DNA of 64,000 nucleotides from a virus, in IMG/VR virus record IMGVR_UViG_3300008114_000042, positions 34,865-98,864 of that record, one strand, 5' to 3'. Below, piece by piece: positions 6,553 through 14,940 of this stretch. Under the pieces are notes generated by a model, which did not search any database, was not told the DNA's origin, and was given only the letters and a program-made list of their open reading frames with translations. Position numbers and translations under genes: made by a program. The number at the start of each line of letters is the position of its first letter. Within the stretch, counting starts at the first letter, position 1.

Positions 6553-9500
6553 TGGATGGAGTTTCTACAACAGAAGAGTATGTATCCCGCGCTATCGATA
6601 ACGGTATGCGCGGCATTGCTATTACTGACCACGGAACACTCTCCGGTCATCGTGCTATGTATCGTGCTGCGACCAGCGCAGGCATCAAGCCGGTACTGGG
6701 AATCGAAGCCTACTTTACCCCTGACAGAAAGGACCGCAGGGACTACGACGAGCGCACCACTCCACTAGACAAGGTGTATAACCATCTTATCATCCTTGCG
6801 AAGAACAACAAGGGTCTTGCTAACCTTAACAAGATGAGCGAGATTTCTTGGAATGATGGCTTCTTTAAGAAGCCTCGTATTGACTTTGAGTTGCTAGAGA
6901 AGTACGGTGATGGACTCATCATTTCCTCTGCATGTATGGGTGGCCTTATCAACCAAGCGATTGAGCAGGACGAACTTGCCGTAGCCAAGGGGCACCTTAA
7001 GTGGTTCGGTGACCGCTTCGGTGACGACTTCTATGTAGAGGTCATGCCACACAACCCTGCTTACATCAACCAGACACTCATCGAACTTGCAGACCACGGC
7101 GGTCACAAGATCATCGTTACTCCTGACTGTCATCACGCGACGGTAGACCAGAAGATCATTCAGGAAGTCATGCTCATCAACAATACTCATCCTAAGCAGG
7201 TTAAGGATACTACCTATGCCAAGGCAGCCAAGATCGACAACCTCATGGATCGCCTTGACTACCTTTACGACAAGGATCGCAAACTAACTTTCAACAAGTT
7301 CGACATTCACTTGCTCTCCGCAGACGAGATGCGTGAGGCCATGGAGAACAGTGGTGGTTTTAGGGAGGATATGTTCTCCAACACAGAGGAAATCCTTGAC
7401 AAGGTAGAGGACTACAAGATGCCTCGTAACCTCAACCTCCTTCCCACAGAGTACCAGAAGCCAGCAGACGAACTTCGCCGTCTGGCCTATGAGGGTCTGG
7501 CAGAGCGTGGGTTCGCAGACAACCCAGAGTATGTCGCACGACTGGATGAGGAACTGTCCATCATCCACGACAAGGGCTTTGAGCCTTACTTTCTCGTGGT
7601 GCGCAACATGCTCAACTGGGCACGCAAGCAGGGCATCATGGTAGGACCGGGTAGAGGATCGGCAGCAGGATCACTACTGTCTTTCTGTCTCTACATCACA
7701 GACATTGATCCTATCCCCCACGGACTACTGTTCTTCCGCTTCATCGATCCTAGCCGTGATGATTTCCCTGACATCGATTCTGACATTCAGGATAGTCGTC
7801 GTGATGAGGTCAAGGCTTATCTGGAAGCACAGTACCGGCATGTGGCATCCATTGCTACCTACCAAGAGTTCAAGGATAAGGGAGTCGTGCGTGACGTTGC
7901 TCGCGTGTTCAACGTCCCTCTGTCCGATGTGAACCGTGCTCTTAAGTCTGTCGATGTGTGGGAGGCATTTGCCTTTAGCCGCAGCACCGCATGGTTCCGA
8001 GAGAAGTACCCTGAGGTGGTCACCGTAGCAGAGCAGTTGCGTGGTCGCATCAGAGGCACAGGCATCCACGCCGCAGGCATGGTCACTGCCAAGTCTCCTA
8101 TCTCCAAGGTGGCTCCTATGGAGACACGAGTGGACCCCGCCAGCAAGGAGCGCATCCCTGTCGTGGCGGTCGATATGGAAGAGGCAGCAGACATTGGCCT
8201 TATCAAGATTGACATTCTTGGTCTTAAGACTCTCTCCGTTATTGACGACACTCTTAAGACTATCAAGGAGCGATGGGGAAAGACCATCGACCTTCACTCC
8301 ATCCCGATGGATGATAAGAAGGTTTACGAAATGATTTCGGCTGGTCACACGAAGGGCATCTTCCAGTGTGAGGCTGCCCCCTACACCAACCTCATTCTCA
8401 AGATGGGCATTCGCAACTTCGATGAACTTGTAGCCTCCAACGCACTCGTGCGCCCCGGTGCTATGAACACCATTGGTAAGTCCTACGTTGCTCGCAAGCA
8501 TGGCAAGCAGGACATCTCCTATGCCTCTCCACTGATGAAGGCATTCACAGAGGAAACGTATGGTACTATTCTCTATCAGGAGCAGGTTATGCTCGCCTGT
8601 ACGGAACTAGGCGGCATGACCATGGAGCAGGCCAATAAGGTTCGTAAGATTATTGGAAAGAAGAAGGACGCTAAGGAGTTTGATGAGTTCAAGGAGTTAT
8701 TCATTCGGAATGCGAGTGGGCCACTTGGCGGGGCGGCTGCTGAAAAGATGTGGCATGATTTCGAAGCCCACGCCGGGTATTCGTTTAACAAGTCTCATGC
8801 TGTCGCTTACTCAACCCTATCGTACTGGACCGCATGGCTCAAGCACTACTACCCGCTAGAGTTCATGTTCTGCGTTCTTAAGAATGAGAAGCAGGCAAAG
8901 GATAGAACACCCTATCTTATTGAAGCAAAGCGCATGGGAATCCCCCTGCGACTACCACACATCAACGAGTCAGACCTTGACTTTAAGATTGAAGGGAAGG
9001 CGATCCGCTTTGGGTTGACTAGCATTAAGTTCCTTAGTGATAAGGTCGGTGGCAGATATATCGATAACCGTCCTTTCCATTCCTACGAACAAGTTAAAGA
9101 GTTTACTCTCACAAAGGGCAACGGAGTAAACACTCGTGCTCTTTCGGCTCTTGATGCAGTAGGCGCTGTGGCGTTCCCTGACAATCCTAGGGATGAGAAC
9201 AGGGTTCGAAGCAACCTCTATGAGTACCTAGAACTGCCAGAGTTTGCAACTGATATCCCATCTCATATCCATGCCTTCATGGACAACTGTGATGACTTCG
9301 ATGAGAAGGGCGTGTTTATCTTCATGGGTGTCGTGCGTGATATCAAGCGGGGTATGGGATGGGCACGGGTAGAAATCCTTGATGCCACCGGCAGCGTAGG
9401 AGTCTTTGATGATCCACAAACAACCATTGAGAAGGGCAAGCAGTACCTCTTTCTCGTTGGGTCTAACCGGGTAGTTGAGGCGATCCCTGTGGATGAGATT

Positions 9501-9788
9501 GCCACAAGCAAGTCAGCCTTCGTAAGGTTCCTCAATTACAAGCAACTACCTTACAGTGAAGGAGAATACTATGTTCTGGCTTTTAAGCGGAGGGTGACCA
9601 AAGCGGGAGCGAACATGGCTACTCTAATTGTATCCAATTCCAACAGAGAGTTGCGGAGCGTTGTTGTATTCAGCCGAGAGTTCCCAGACGCATACACGCA
9701 CCTTGATGAGGGAAAGGCATTCTCCATTGACTTTGGAAAGACCAAGGATGGGGACCTAACCTACAAGGGAGTTCTTACTAATGCTTGA
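6480..9788 (+). CDS. dnaE: DNA polymerase III alpha subunit (DnaE type)
   Basis: A 1102-residue replicative polymerase. The PHP domain is at the N-terminus (VPLHLHSHFSLMDG, ITDHGTLSGH, SSACMGG, TPDCHH), with metal-binding residues largely intact, so it may proofread. The palm has GPGRGSAAGS at about 387, the catalytic PDIDSD at about 422, and IDILGLKTL at about 576. An OB-fold region (FIFMGVVRDIKRGMGWARVE) is near 945. The start is GTG 6480 behind AAGGAG; it overlaps the HNH gene. Confidence 0.93.
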   Translation: MANENSTAPSNNYVPLHLHSHFSLMDGVSTTEEYVSRAIDNGMRGIAITDHGTLSGHRAMYRAATSAGIKPVLGIEAYFTPDRKDRRDYDERTTPLDKVYNHLIILAKNNKGLANLNKMSEISWNDGFFKKPRIDFELLEKYGDGLIISSACMGGLINQAIEQDELAVAKGHLKWFGDRFGDDFYVEVMPHNPAYINQTLIELADHGGHKIIVTPDCHHATVDQKIIQEVMLINNTHPKQVKDTTYAKAAKIDNLMDRLDYLYDKDRKLTFNKFDIHLLSADEMREAMENSGGFREDMFSNTEEILDKVEDYKMPRNLNLLPTEYQKPADELRRLAYEGLAERGFADNPEYVARLDEELSIIHDKGFEPYFLVVRNMLNWARKQGIMVGPGRGSAAGSLLSFCLYITDIDPIPHGLLFFRFIDPSRDDFPDIDSDIQDSRRDEVKAYLEAQYRHVASIATYQEFKDKGVVRDVARVFNVPLSDVNRALKSVDVWEAFAFSRSTAWFREKYPEVVTVAEQLRGRIRGTGIHAAGMVTAKSPISKVAPMETRVDPASKERIPVVAVDMEEAADIGLIKIDILGLKTLSVIDDTLKTIKERWGKTIDLHSIPMDDKKVYEMISAGHTKGIFQCEAAPYTNLILKMGIRNFDELVASNALVRPGAMNTIGKSYVARKHGKQDISYASPLMKAFTEETYGTILYQEQVMLACTELGGMTMEQANKVRKIIGKKKDAKEFDEFKELFIRNASGPLGGAAAEKMWHDFEAHAGYSFNKSHAVAYSTLSYWTAWLKHYYPLEFMFCVLKNEKQAKDRTPYLIEAKRMGIPLRLPHINESDLDFKIEGKAIRFGLTSIKFLSDKVGGRYIDNRPFHSYEQVKEFTLTKGNGVNTRALSALDAVGAVAFPDNPRDENRVRSNLYEYLELPEFATDIPSHIHAFMDNCDDFDEKGVFIFMGVVRDIKRGMGWARVEILDATGSVGVFDDPQTTIEKGKQYLFLVGSNRVVEAIPVDEIATSKSAFVRFLNYKQLPYSEGEYYVLAFKRRVTKAGANMATLIVSNSNRELRSVVVFSREFPDAYTHLDEGKAFSIDFGKTKDGDLTYKGVLTNA

Positions 9789-9867
9789 TTGCGTTTCAGC
9801 GTTGGTTATGACTTCCGAAGCGTTCTTAACACACATAGAAAAAACTACAACTACCAAGAGGGACTAA
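9781..9867 (+). CDS. 28-residue peptide coupled to polymerase
   Basis: A short frame overlapping the polymerase stop by 8 nt, with an AAGGGAG site at the right distance and its stop one base before the next ATG. It may be a real microprotein or a translational coupler that passes ribosomes to the MazG-like gene. Confidence 0.4.
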   Translation: MLDCVSALVMTSEAFLTHIEKTTTTKRD

Positions 9868-9868
9868 A

Positions 9869-10213
9869 ATGAACATCAACCTAGAAGAGTACGCCTTTGC
9901 TATTCATTCTAACGCAGTAGAAAAGGGTTTCTGGTCACCACTAGACAGGATGGAGCCACAGGATCATGTAGTGTTCTATATCAAGCAGTTGGCTATGATC
10001 GACAGCGAGGTAGCAGAAACATTAGAGGCTGTTCGCAAGGACAAGGGAGAGCGTGAGGTAGTGTTCGAAATGGCAGACATCCTCATTCGCCTCCTTGACC
10101 TATGGGCGGGTATGCAGCGTAATGGAGAGGTCCGTACCCTGCTCACCGATGCCCTCGTAGAGAAAATGGCAGCCAATATGGGTCGGCCACAACTTCATGG
10201 AGTAAGAGCATGA
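9869..10213 (+). CDS. MazG-like nucleotide pyrophosphohydrolase
   Basis: A 114-residue all-alpha protein. The segment SEVAETLEAVRKDKGEREVV followed by FEMADILIRLLDLW has the E-x2-E ... E-x2-D pattern of MazG/all-alpha NTP pyrophosphatases, which bind Mg2+ and cleave NTPs. In phages such enzymes tune the nucleotide pool or lower alarmone levels. It sits between polymerase and RecA. Confidence 0.7.
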   Translation: MNINLEEYAFAIHSNAVEKGFWSPLDRMEPQDHVVFYIKQLAMIDSEVAETLEAVRKDKGEREVVFEMADILIRLLDLWAGMQRNGEVRTLLTDALVEKMAANMGRPQLHGVRA

Positions 10214-10240
10214 GACTCCGTGTTTCGCTTTGGACTATGC

Positions 10241-10246
10241 TATAAT
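10241..10246 (+). promoter_or_regulatory. Leaderless promoter of an HNH gene
   Basis: Extended -10 TGCTATAAT with no clear -35. ATG 10254 begins 7 nt after the box. Confidence 0.65.
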
Positions 10247-10253
10247 GGTGGTT

Positions 10254-10790
10254 ATGAGAAATCAGCCATTTGCTATTGGGCAAAGACACACACGAAACCT
10301 TATCCTTGATAAGCGCAGGAAAACTTCTTCCACATTTTATTTTGTTAGATGTGATTGTGGAAACGAAAGGTGGATTCGCTCAGACATCCTAAGAAAGAAT
10401 AAGCACGGGTGCAGCAAGTGTTATGCACTAAGCATGAGGAAAAGCGGAGAGGGGCATAGCATTAATTCAGCATGGAAGTCCCTTACTAATAACGCCAGAA
10501 CACGGGGCATCCCAGTTGAAATTTCCAAAGAAGAGTTTGTCATCGTGGCAAAGCAAGAGTGTTTCTATTGTGGAGAACCACCAAAAGAGAAGTCTTACTA
10601 CGATCAGCCAGAATGGGCTACCCCGGCAAAACTAAACGGAATAGATAGAGTAGACAACGCCCGTGGCTATTCCATAGACAACATCGTTTCTGCGTGCGGA
10701 ACTTGCAATCGTGGGAAAATGGATTTGTCGTTAGAAGATTTTAAGAGTTGGATAATAAAACTATCGAAGAGAGAGTGGATAAATGAGTGA
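10254..10790 (+). CDS. Free-standing HNH homing endonuclease
   Basis: A 178-residue protein with an N-terminal zinc ribbon (CDCG...CSKC), CFYCG near residue 103, GIDRVDNARGYSIDNIVSAC and a closing CGTC pair, i.e. the same architecture as the 5980 and 14252 proteins. The ATG at 10254 is preferred to an upstream in-frame start because of the leaderless promoter. Its end overlaps the RecA start by 8 nt, so it is wedged between MazG and RecA. Confidence 0.85.
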   Translation: MRNQPFAIGQRHTRNLILDKRRKTSSTFYFVRCDCGNERWIRSDILRKNKHGCSKCYALSMRKSGEGHSINSAWKSLTNNARTRGIPVEISKEEFVIVAKQECFYCGEPPKEKSYYDQPEWATPAKLNGIDRVDNARGYSIDNIVSACGTCNRGKMDLSLEDFKSWIIKLSKREWINE

Positions 10791-11796
10791 TCTGCTGGAA
10801 GGAGTCCTTGCTGGACTTAATCCAAAACTAAGAAAAAGAATAACGCTCGGAAGTGAAGTCCCAAGAGTAGAGTTTGCTCCTACTCCCAGTGTTGGATTGA
10901 ATCATGCCCTCAACGGAGGCTTCCCCTATGGACGACAGATACTCGTATGGGGAAACAAGTCAAGCGGCAAGTCATCGTTCTCGCTACAAACCATCGCCGC
11001 CGCACAGAAAGAGGGTAAGGTATGTGCTTGGATAGACGCAGAAATGGCATTCGATCCAGCGTGGGCTACAGCGTTAGGTGTAGACGTAGAGACCTTGATC
11101 GTTTCCACCGCACGCACGGTCAACGATATGGTAGATGTCTGTACGGAACTCCTTAAGTCCGGGGTAGACATTGTAGTCGTTGACTCTATTTCTGCTCTCA
11201 CTCCTGCCATTTACTTTGAGAAAGATAGTGGAGAACTCAAGCAGTTGGAGAATACCATGCAGATCGGTGCAGAGGCAAAGGATATGGCGCACGCAGTCAA
11301 GATGATTAACTATGCCAATAACCAAGTCAAGCAGTCAATGATTATACTTATCAGTCAGGCACGCAACAACATCGGTCAGATGTATACAAAGCAGGAGCCT
11401 ACTGGTGGCCTTGCCGTGAAGTTCTACTCATCTACTATCGTTAAACTGTTCAGCAGCGAGAGCGACAACCAAGCGATCAAGGGAAAGATTTATGTCGGAG
11501 ACAAGATCATTGAAGAAAAGATTGGACGTAAGGTACGGTGGGATGTCCAGTTCAGCAAGACTTCGCCAGCCTTCCAGACAGGAGAGTACGATTTCTATTT
11601 CAGGGGGCAAAGCGTTGGTGTTGACTCCGTTGCAGATTTGGTTGATACATCAGAACTACTTGGCTTTATCGAACGAGCCGGGGCATGGTATACAGTTGAC
11701 TCTCAACGTTACCAAGGTCGTGAGCGACTTGTTCTCGCTGTAAAGGAAGACCTAGGACTACAGGAAACCCTACTAGAGAAGATCAAGAATGCGTAA
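10783..11796 (+). CDS. recA: RecA-like recombinase
   Basis: A 337-residue recombinase that should pair homologous DNA during replication-linked recombination. Walker A is GNKSSGKSS at about residue 57, Walker B is VDIVVVDSISAL at about 126, and the loop region ILISQARNNIGQMY at about 187 matches RecA motif L2 neighbours. It is close to bacterial RecA in length. The start overlaps the HNH gene. Confidence 0.9.
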   Translation: MSDLLEGVLAGLNPKLRKRITLGSEVPRVEFAPTPSVGLNHALNGGFPYGRQILVWGNKSSGKSSFSLQTIAAAQKEGKVCAWIDAEMAFDPAWATALGVDVETLIVSTARTVNDMVDVCTELLKSGVDIVVVDSISALTPAIYFEKDSGELKQLENTMQIGAEAKDMAHAVKMINYANNQVKQSMIILISQARNNIGQMYTKQEPTGGLAVKFYSSTIVKLFSSESDNQAIKGKIYVGDKIIEEKIGRKVRWDVQFSKTSPAFQTGEYDFYFRGQSVGVDSVADLVDTSELLGFIERAGAWYTVDSQRYQGRERLVLAVKEDLGLQETLLEKIKNA

Positions 11797-11944
11797 ATAC
11801 TCTCTCTACAAGGGGCTGTTCGTATGCTATGACTGCAAGGGCTCTGTCTCCACCGCCCGGTACTGGACAAGTATTTCAGAACTTACTTGGAAGTGCAACT
11901 GCGGTTACATTAGCAAGGTAAATCTAAACATCAAGGGGTATTAA
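11789..11944 (+). CDS. Small zinc-ribbon protein
   Basis: A 51-residue protein with CYDC near the N-terminus and CNCG near the C-terminus, a likely single zinc site. It overlaps the RecA end by 8 nt and the following start (TAATG). No function is assigned. Confidence 0.6.
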   Translation: MRKYSLYKGLFVCYDCKGSVSTARYWTSISELTWKCNCGYISKVNLNIKGY

Positions 11945-12102
11945 TGGAATTCTTATTCATCATAGCAAGCAATGACTTCAAGGCGGCAGCCCGTAGGGCA
12001 GCAGAGATGGACCTCCATATCACTGAATGGGAATGGTGTCCTATCCGCACCGTGCAGAATGCTGTTGTCGTCTTCCTCAGGACAGACGATGACAAACTAT
12101 AA
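11944..12102 (+). CDS. Small protein, unknown
   Basis: A 52-residue protein (MEFLFIIASNDFKAAARRAA) coupled by TAATG to the preceding gene. It has a beta-alpha-beta look. I do not recognise it. Confidence 0.55.
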   Translation: MEFLFIIASNDFKAAARRAAEMDLHITEWEWCPIRTVQNAVVVFLRTDDDKL

Positions 12103-12427
12103 CAAGCATGAACAAGCAGAGACAAGGCGCTTGGGTGGAAAGACACACAAGAACAGCGGCAGGGGCCAAGTCAAGGGCGATGCATCGTGGAGAGATTTCA
12201 TTGTTGACTACAAGTTTTCAAACAGGTCGGTAACCGTAAACCAAGAGATGTGGGCGAAGATAGTAACCGATGCTATGAAGACTGATAGGTCGAAGTCTCC
12301 GCTCCTTGTCCTCGTTATAGGCGAGGGTAGTCACAAGATACGCCTTGGCGTACTAGAACTCTCTGTCCTTGAAGAGTTGACTTCCGAGAACCAAGATGGT
12401 ATAATAGTGCAAACAAAGGAAGAGTAA
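12089..12427 (+). CDS. PD-(D/E)XK endonuclease, Holliday-resolvase-like
   Basis: A 112-residue protein. GRGQVKGDASWRDF followed by IVDYKFSNRSVTVN fits the D...(D/E)-x-K core of small restriction-fold nucleases such as archaeal-type Holliday junction resolvases. A GGxxHxxSGR motif near the N-terminus is typical of the phage versions. ATG 12089 is the first ATG in frame overlapping the upstream gene end. It lies with RecA, the Cas4-like exonuclease and RuvC. Confidence 0.6.
   Translation: MTNYNKHEQAETRRLGGKTHKNSGRGQVKGDASWRDFIVDYKFSNRSVTVNQEMWAKIVTDAMKTDRSKSPLLVLVIGEGSHKIRLGVLELSVLEELTSENQDGIIVQTKEE
12377..12405 (+). promoter_or_regulatory. Promoter for the 12427 operon
   Basis: TTGACT at 12377-12382 and TATAAT at 12400-12405 (TGGTATAAT), spacer 17 bp, inside the endonuclease gene. 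A AAAGGAAG site follows before ATG 12427. Confidence 0.75.
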
Positions 12428-12723
12428 TGCTAACAACACTAGAGAAAACAAGCAACCTGTACGACATAGCCGAATACATGCAGGACGAAGACCTGATGAA
12501 TGCACTAGAGTTTGTCGCCAAGGTTATCTCCAAGCCAGATGTGCCGCCGTCCGTCGCCTCCGCAGAGATAGTGCGGCTACAGGCAATAGCAATGACGTAT
12601 GCCCTCAAGGCGAGTTGGTATACTAATGTTGATAAGACAGACAGGGCACGCAAGAACCTGTGCTACACCCTATCCGAGCAACTCACTACCTTCGTGGCTG
12701 CTCTGAAATATGTGATGAGATGA
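12427..12723 (+). CDS. Helical phage protein, unknown
   Basis: A 98-residue all-alpha protein, coupled by TAATG to the nuclease gene. The segment VPPSVASAEIVRLQAIAMTY is the most distinctive part. Comparable small helical proteins are common before recombination exonucleases in actinophages, but the function is unknown. Confidence 0.6.
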   Translation: MLTTLEKTSNLYDIAEYMQDEDLMNALEFVAKVISKPDVPPSVASAEIVRLQAIAMTYALKASWYTNVDKTDRARKNLCYTLSEQLTTFVAALKYVMR

Positions 12724-12767
12724 AACTTTCCGTAGGCCCCATCATAAAGAAAATGGATATGAGATAA
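12720..12767 (+). CDS. 15-residue coupling peptide (tentative)
   Basis: A minimal frame that overlaps the stop before it (ATGA) and the start after it (TAATG). It may only carry ribosomes across the gap to the exonuclease gene. Confidence 0.25.
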   Translation: MKLSVGPIIKKMDMR

Positions 12768-13546
12768 TGAGTGATTTGATGAAGCAACTAATGAAGAAGC
12801 CCGAGAAGTCTTGGCTAAATGCTCCGAAGTTTATTGAGCGTTTTGAGGCAGGGTACATGGATGGGACAGGACCCAAGTTCACAAAGAAGAAGTCCTTCTC
12901 CCCCTCTACTCTTGCCTACGGAAACGGTGCCTGCCCCCGCTACTGGAACATCGCCTTTGCAGGAGCAGAGTTTGCCGACGACAGGAACCCCTACTCCGTA
13001 GCGAATATGTCGTCAGGCACGATGAGCCACGAGCGCATTCAGAATGCCATGCTTTCCTCCGGTCTCGCCAAGGAAGTAGAGCGCAAGATCGTATGCGAGG
13101 ACCCGCCTATCTTTGGCTACGGTGACGTTATCCTTGACCTTGATGAGGTTGAGGATGAGGAAGTCGTAGGAGAAATCAAGACGATGCGTGAAGAGTCATT
13201 CGCTCATCGCAAGGCAACAGGCAAGGCTCCTACCTATCATCTAGTTCAACTGCTCATCTACATGAAGGTGCTCAAACTCCGTCGTGGCGTTCTCATCTAT
13301 GAGAACAAGAACTCTCACGAGATAGTCCTTATCCCTGTTGAGATAAACGGTGACTACATCCAGTGGGCAGACCAGTTGTTTGAGTGGCTGCGTGAAGTGA
13401 AGAAGGCATCTGACGATGAGCAACTTCCCACCAAGCCCTACCGCTCCAACTCAAAGATATGCAAGAACTGTCCAGTCAAGGCTGCCTGTGACGAAGCAGG
13501 CAAGGGTGTCATTACTATTCCTGTGATGCCGGTGCTTCCAGAATGA
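12767..13546 (+). CDS. Cas4/RecB-like exonuclease
   Basis: A 259-residue PD-(D/E)XK exonuclease. An N-terminal Cys (NGACPRYW, residue about 53) and a C-terminal cluster (CKNCPVKAAC, about 229-238) form the four-Cys set that binds an iron-sulfur cluster in Cas4-like nucleases. The nuclease core reads GYGDVILDL then VVGEIKTM and QLLIYM. It should resect DNA ends for RecA-dependent recombination. Confidence 0.82.
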   Translation: MSDLMKQLMKKPEKSWLNAPKFIERFEAGYMDGTGPKFTKKKSFSPSTLAYGNGACPRYWNIAFAGAEFADDRNPYSVANMSSGTMSHERIQNAMLSSGLAKEVERKIVCEDPPIFGYGDVILDLDEVEDEEVVGEIKTMREESFAHRKATGKAPTYHLVQLLIYMKVLKLRRGVLIYENKNSHEIVLIPVEINGDYIQWADQLFEWLREVKKASDDEQLPTKPYRSNSKICKNCPVKAACDEAGKGVITIPVMPVLPE

Positions 13547-13812
13547 AGACGTGCGTGTGGTGTATGAATGAGTTTCAGCCCAAGGTGTCCTATCAGGTTT
13601 ACTGTGATGCTGAATGCCGTACACTCGCCACTCGCCACAACGCACGAAATAAGCGTATCAGCGCACGCATAGAGCGCAACAGGCGCAACCCTCGTAGGTG
13701 TGCAGGAGGATGCGGAACCATCATCAGCATCTACAACGATCAGACCTTCTGCCTATCCTGCGGGGTAGACGAAAAGAAAGTAGCCGCTGCTATTGAAAGA
13801 TTGGGTAGATGA
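13543..13812 (+). CDS. Double zinc-finger protein
   Basis: An 89-residue basic protein with two Cys-pair sets: CVWC...CDAEC at the N-terminus and CAGGC...CLSC near the C-terminus, separated by an Arg/Asn-rich helix. A nucleic-acid-binding role is likely. It overlaps both neighbours by 4 nt. Confidence 0.65.
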   Translation: MKTCVWCMNEFQPKVSYQVYCDAECRTLATRHNARNKRISARIERNRRNPRRCAGGCGTIISIYNDQTFCLSCGVDEKKVAAAIERLGR

Positions 13813-14153
13813 GACTCATCACTATCGACGCATCAACGAAGTCAGTTGCCTTCGGCATTTTCATCGACGGTAGACTAGAGAAATACGGCAAGATAAACAT
13901 TCAGGGTAAAGACATATATGAGAAGTGTGCCAACACAGCACACACCTTGACTTCCTTTGCCCGACTGTACCAGATAGAGAAGGCCATTATTGAGAAGCCC
14001 GTCTATGTGAATAGCCCACAGGTAATGATGATGCTCTCCATCGCACAAGGCGCTCTCATCGGGGCTCTCGCGGTCGGTGGCGTGCGGAAATTTGAGGGGG
14101 TAGTACCTTGCTCGCACGATGAGAAAGCAAAGAGTTATAGACTATGTAAATGA
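13809..14153 (+). CDS. RuvC-like resolvase, N-terminal part in frame 1
   Basis: A 114-residue frame with the RNase H-fold start LITIDASTKSVAFGIFIDG (first catalytic Asp) and IEKAIIEKPVYVNSPQ (catalytic Glu). It stops early after VVPCSHDEKAKSYRLCK. The missing C-terminal catalytic Asp pair is encoded at 14119-14244 in the +1 frame. It should cleave Holliday junctions if the two parts are joined. Confidence 0.7.
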   Translation: MRLITIDASTKSVAFGIFIDGRLEKYGKINIQGKDIYEKCANTAHTLTSFARLYQIEKAIIEKPVYVNSPQVMMMLSIAQGALIGALAVGGVRKFEGVVPCSHDEKAKSYRLCK

Positions 14154-14244
14154 CTACTTCTCCTTGTCAATAACAGATGATGACGTAGCAGATGCGTTAG
14201 GAATCGGAATCTACTATTTACGCCGCTCATCTGGTGTGCTATAA
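14119..14244 (+). CDS. RuvC-like resolvase, C-terminal part in +1 frame
   Basis: Reads MRKQRVIDYVNDYFSLSIT then DDDVADALGIGIYYL, which is the last helix of RuvC-like resolvases with its catalytic Asp residues. It is out of frame with 13809 and overlaps its end by 35 nt. A +1 slip between about 14104 and 14118 would join them. A separate ATG at 14119 exists. Its stop is inside the -10 box of the next HNH gene. Confidence 0.6.
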   Translation: MRKQRVIDYVNDYFSLSITDDDVADALGIGIYYLRRSSGVL

Positions 14245-14245
14245 T
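14240..14245 (+). promoter_or_regulatory. Leaderless promoter of an HNH gene
   Basis: Extended -10 TGCTATAAT, ATG 6 nt downstream at 14252. The TAA stop of the RuvC fragment is inside the hexamer. Confidence 0.65.
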
Positions 14246-14251
14246 AGACCT

Positions 14252-14854
14252 ATGACGCAATTAGCAAAGGGCGAACGCCCCAAAGTAGGAGATAAGTTTG
14301 GATGGGTTGAGGTAATAGAAGTAGTCAAGGCGAAGGACTACGGATGGAAGGGCGCTTCTGCCTACAAGGTCCGGTGTGACTGCGGGGCGGTTTGGGTAGT
14401 GAGGACAAATGCTTTTCGTCCTCGCCCAGAGAGAGGCCAGAAGAATGGCATAACTGCCTGTAAGGACTGCTCCCCACAAAAACGCGGGGCAGAGATAAGA
14501 AAAACAGATGACTCCCCAGCGGGGAGAGATGTTATGAATGCTTACAGAAGAAGAGCAAAGGAGCGTGGTTATGCCTTTACTCTGACTGCCGAAGAATTTT
14601 TCTCTATCATCAAATTGCCCTGCACCTATTGTGGAGACTCTCTATCTTGTAAAAGAAGCGCACTAGCAGAATGGAGTCAGGACTTCCGCTACACGGGAAT
14701 AGACCGAATAAATTCCAGTCTTGGTTATGAAACTGGAAACGTCCAGCCTTGCTGTCAGTGGTGCAATCGTGCCAAGAGTGATAAGACAGAAGACGAATTC
14801 ATCAACTGGGTAAAATCTATTGCTGCTTACCTCTTGACAACCGAAGGAAGATGA
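14252..14854 (+). CDS. Free-standing HNH homing endonuclease
   Basis: A 200-residue protein with an N-terminal zinc ribbon (CDCG...CKDC), CTYCG at about 122, GIDRINSSLGYETGNVQPCC at about 150 and CQWC. Same architecture as the genes at 5980 and 10254. It lies right after the frame-broken RuvC gene. Started at 14252 rather than an upstream in-frame TTG because of the leaderless promoter. Confidence 0.85.
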   Translation: MTQLAKGERPKVGDKFGWVEVIEVVKAKDYGWKGASAYKVRCDCGAVWVVRTNAFRPRPERGQKNGITACKDCSPQKRGAEIRKTDDSPAGRDVMNAYRRRAKERGYAFTLTAEEFFSIIKLPCTYCGDSLSCKRSALAEWSQDFRYTGIDRINSSLGYETGNVQPCCQWCNRAKSDKTEDEFINWVKSIAAYLLTTEGR

Positions 14855-14862
14855 GGTATAAT
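14834..14862 (+). promoter_or_regulatory. Consensus leaderless promoter
   Basis: TTGACA at 14834-14839 and TATAAT at 14857-14862, spacer 17 bp. ATG 14869 starts 6 nt later. Confidence 0.8.
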
Positions 14863-14868
14863 AATTTC

Positions 14869-14940
14869 ATGCCTAGATCATCACTATCCCTTCACTCAAG
14901 CGAAGCCTATCTCAAGAAGCGTGTCTACCACGACAAGTGA
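14869..14940 (+). CDS. 23-residue leaderless peptide
   Basis: A basic mini-protein (MPRSSLSLHSSEAYLKKR at its start) behind a consensus promoter with the standard 6-nt gap. The promoter strength argues that the transcript is real; the peptide may be a leader for the next gene, which overlaps it. Confidence 0.45.
   Translation: MPRSSLSLHSSEAYLKKRVYHDK

Noticed and set aside
7725-8501. 258-codon minus-strand frame opposite the polymerase gene
   Set aside because: It lies wholly antisense to conserved DnaE motifs and has no promoter or SD; it is a shadow of the real gene's codon use.
12767-13546. Cas4-like gene as part of a CRISPR system
   Set aside because: No repeats or other cas genes nearby; in phages this nuclease belongs to recombination blocks with RecA.
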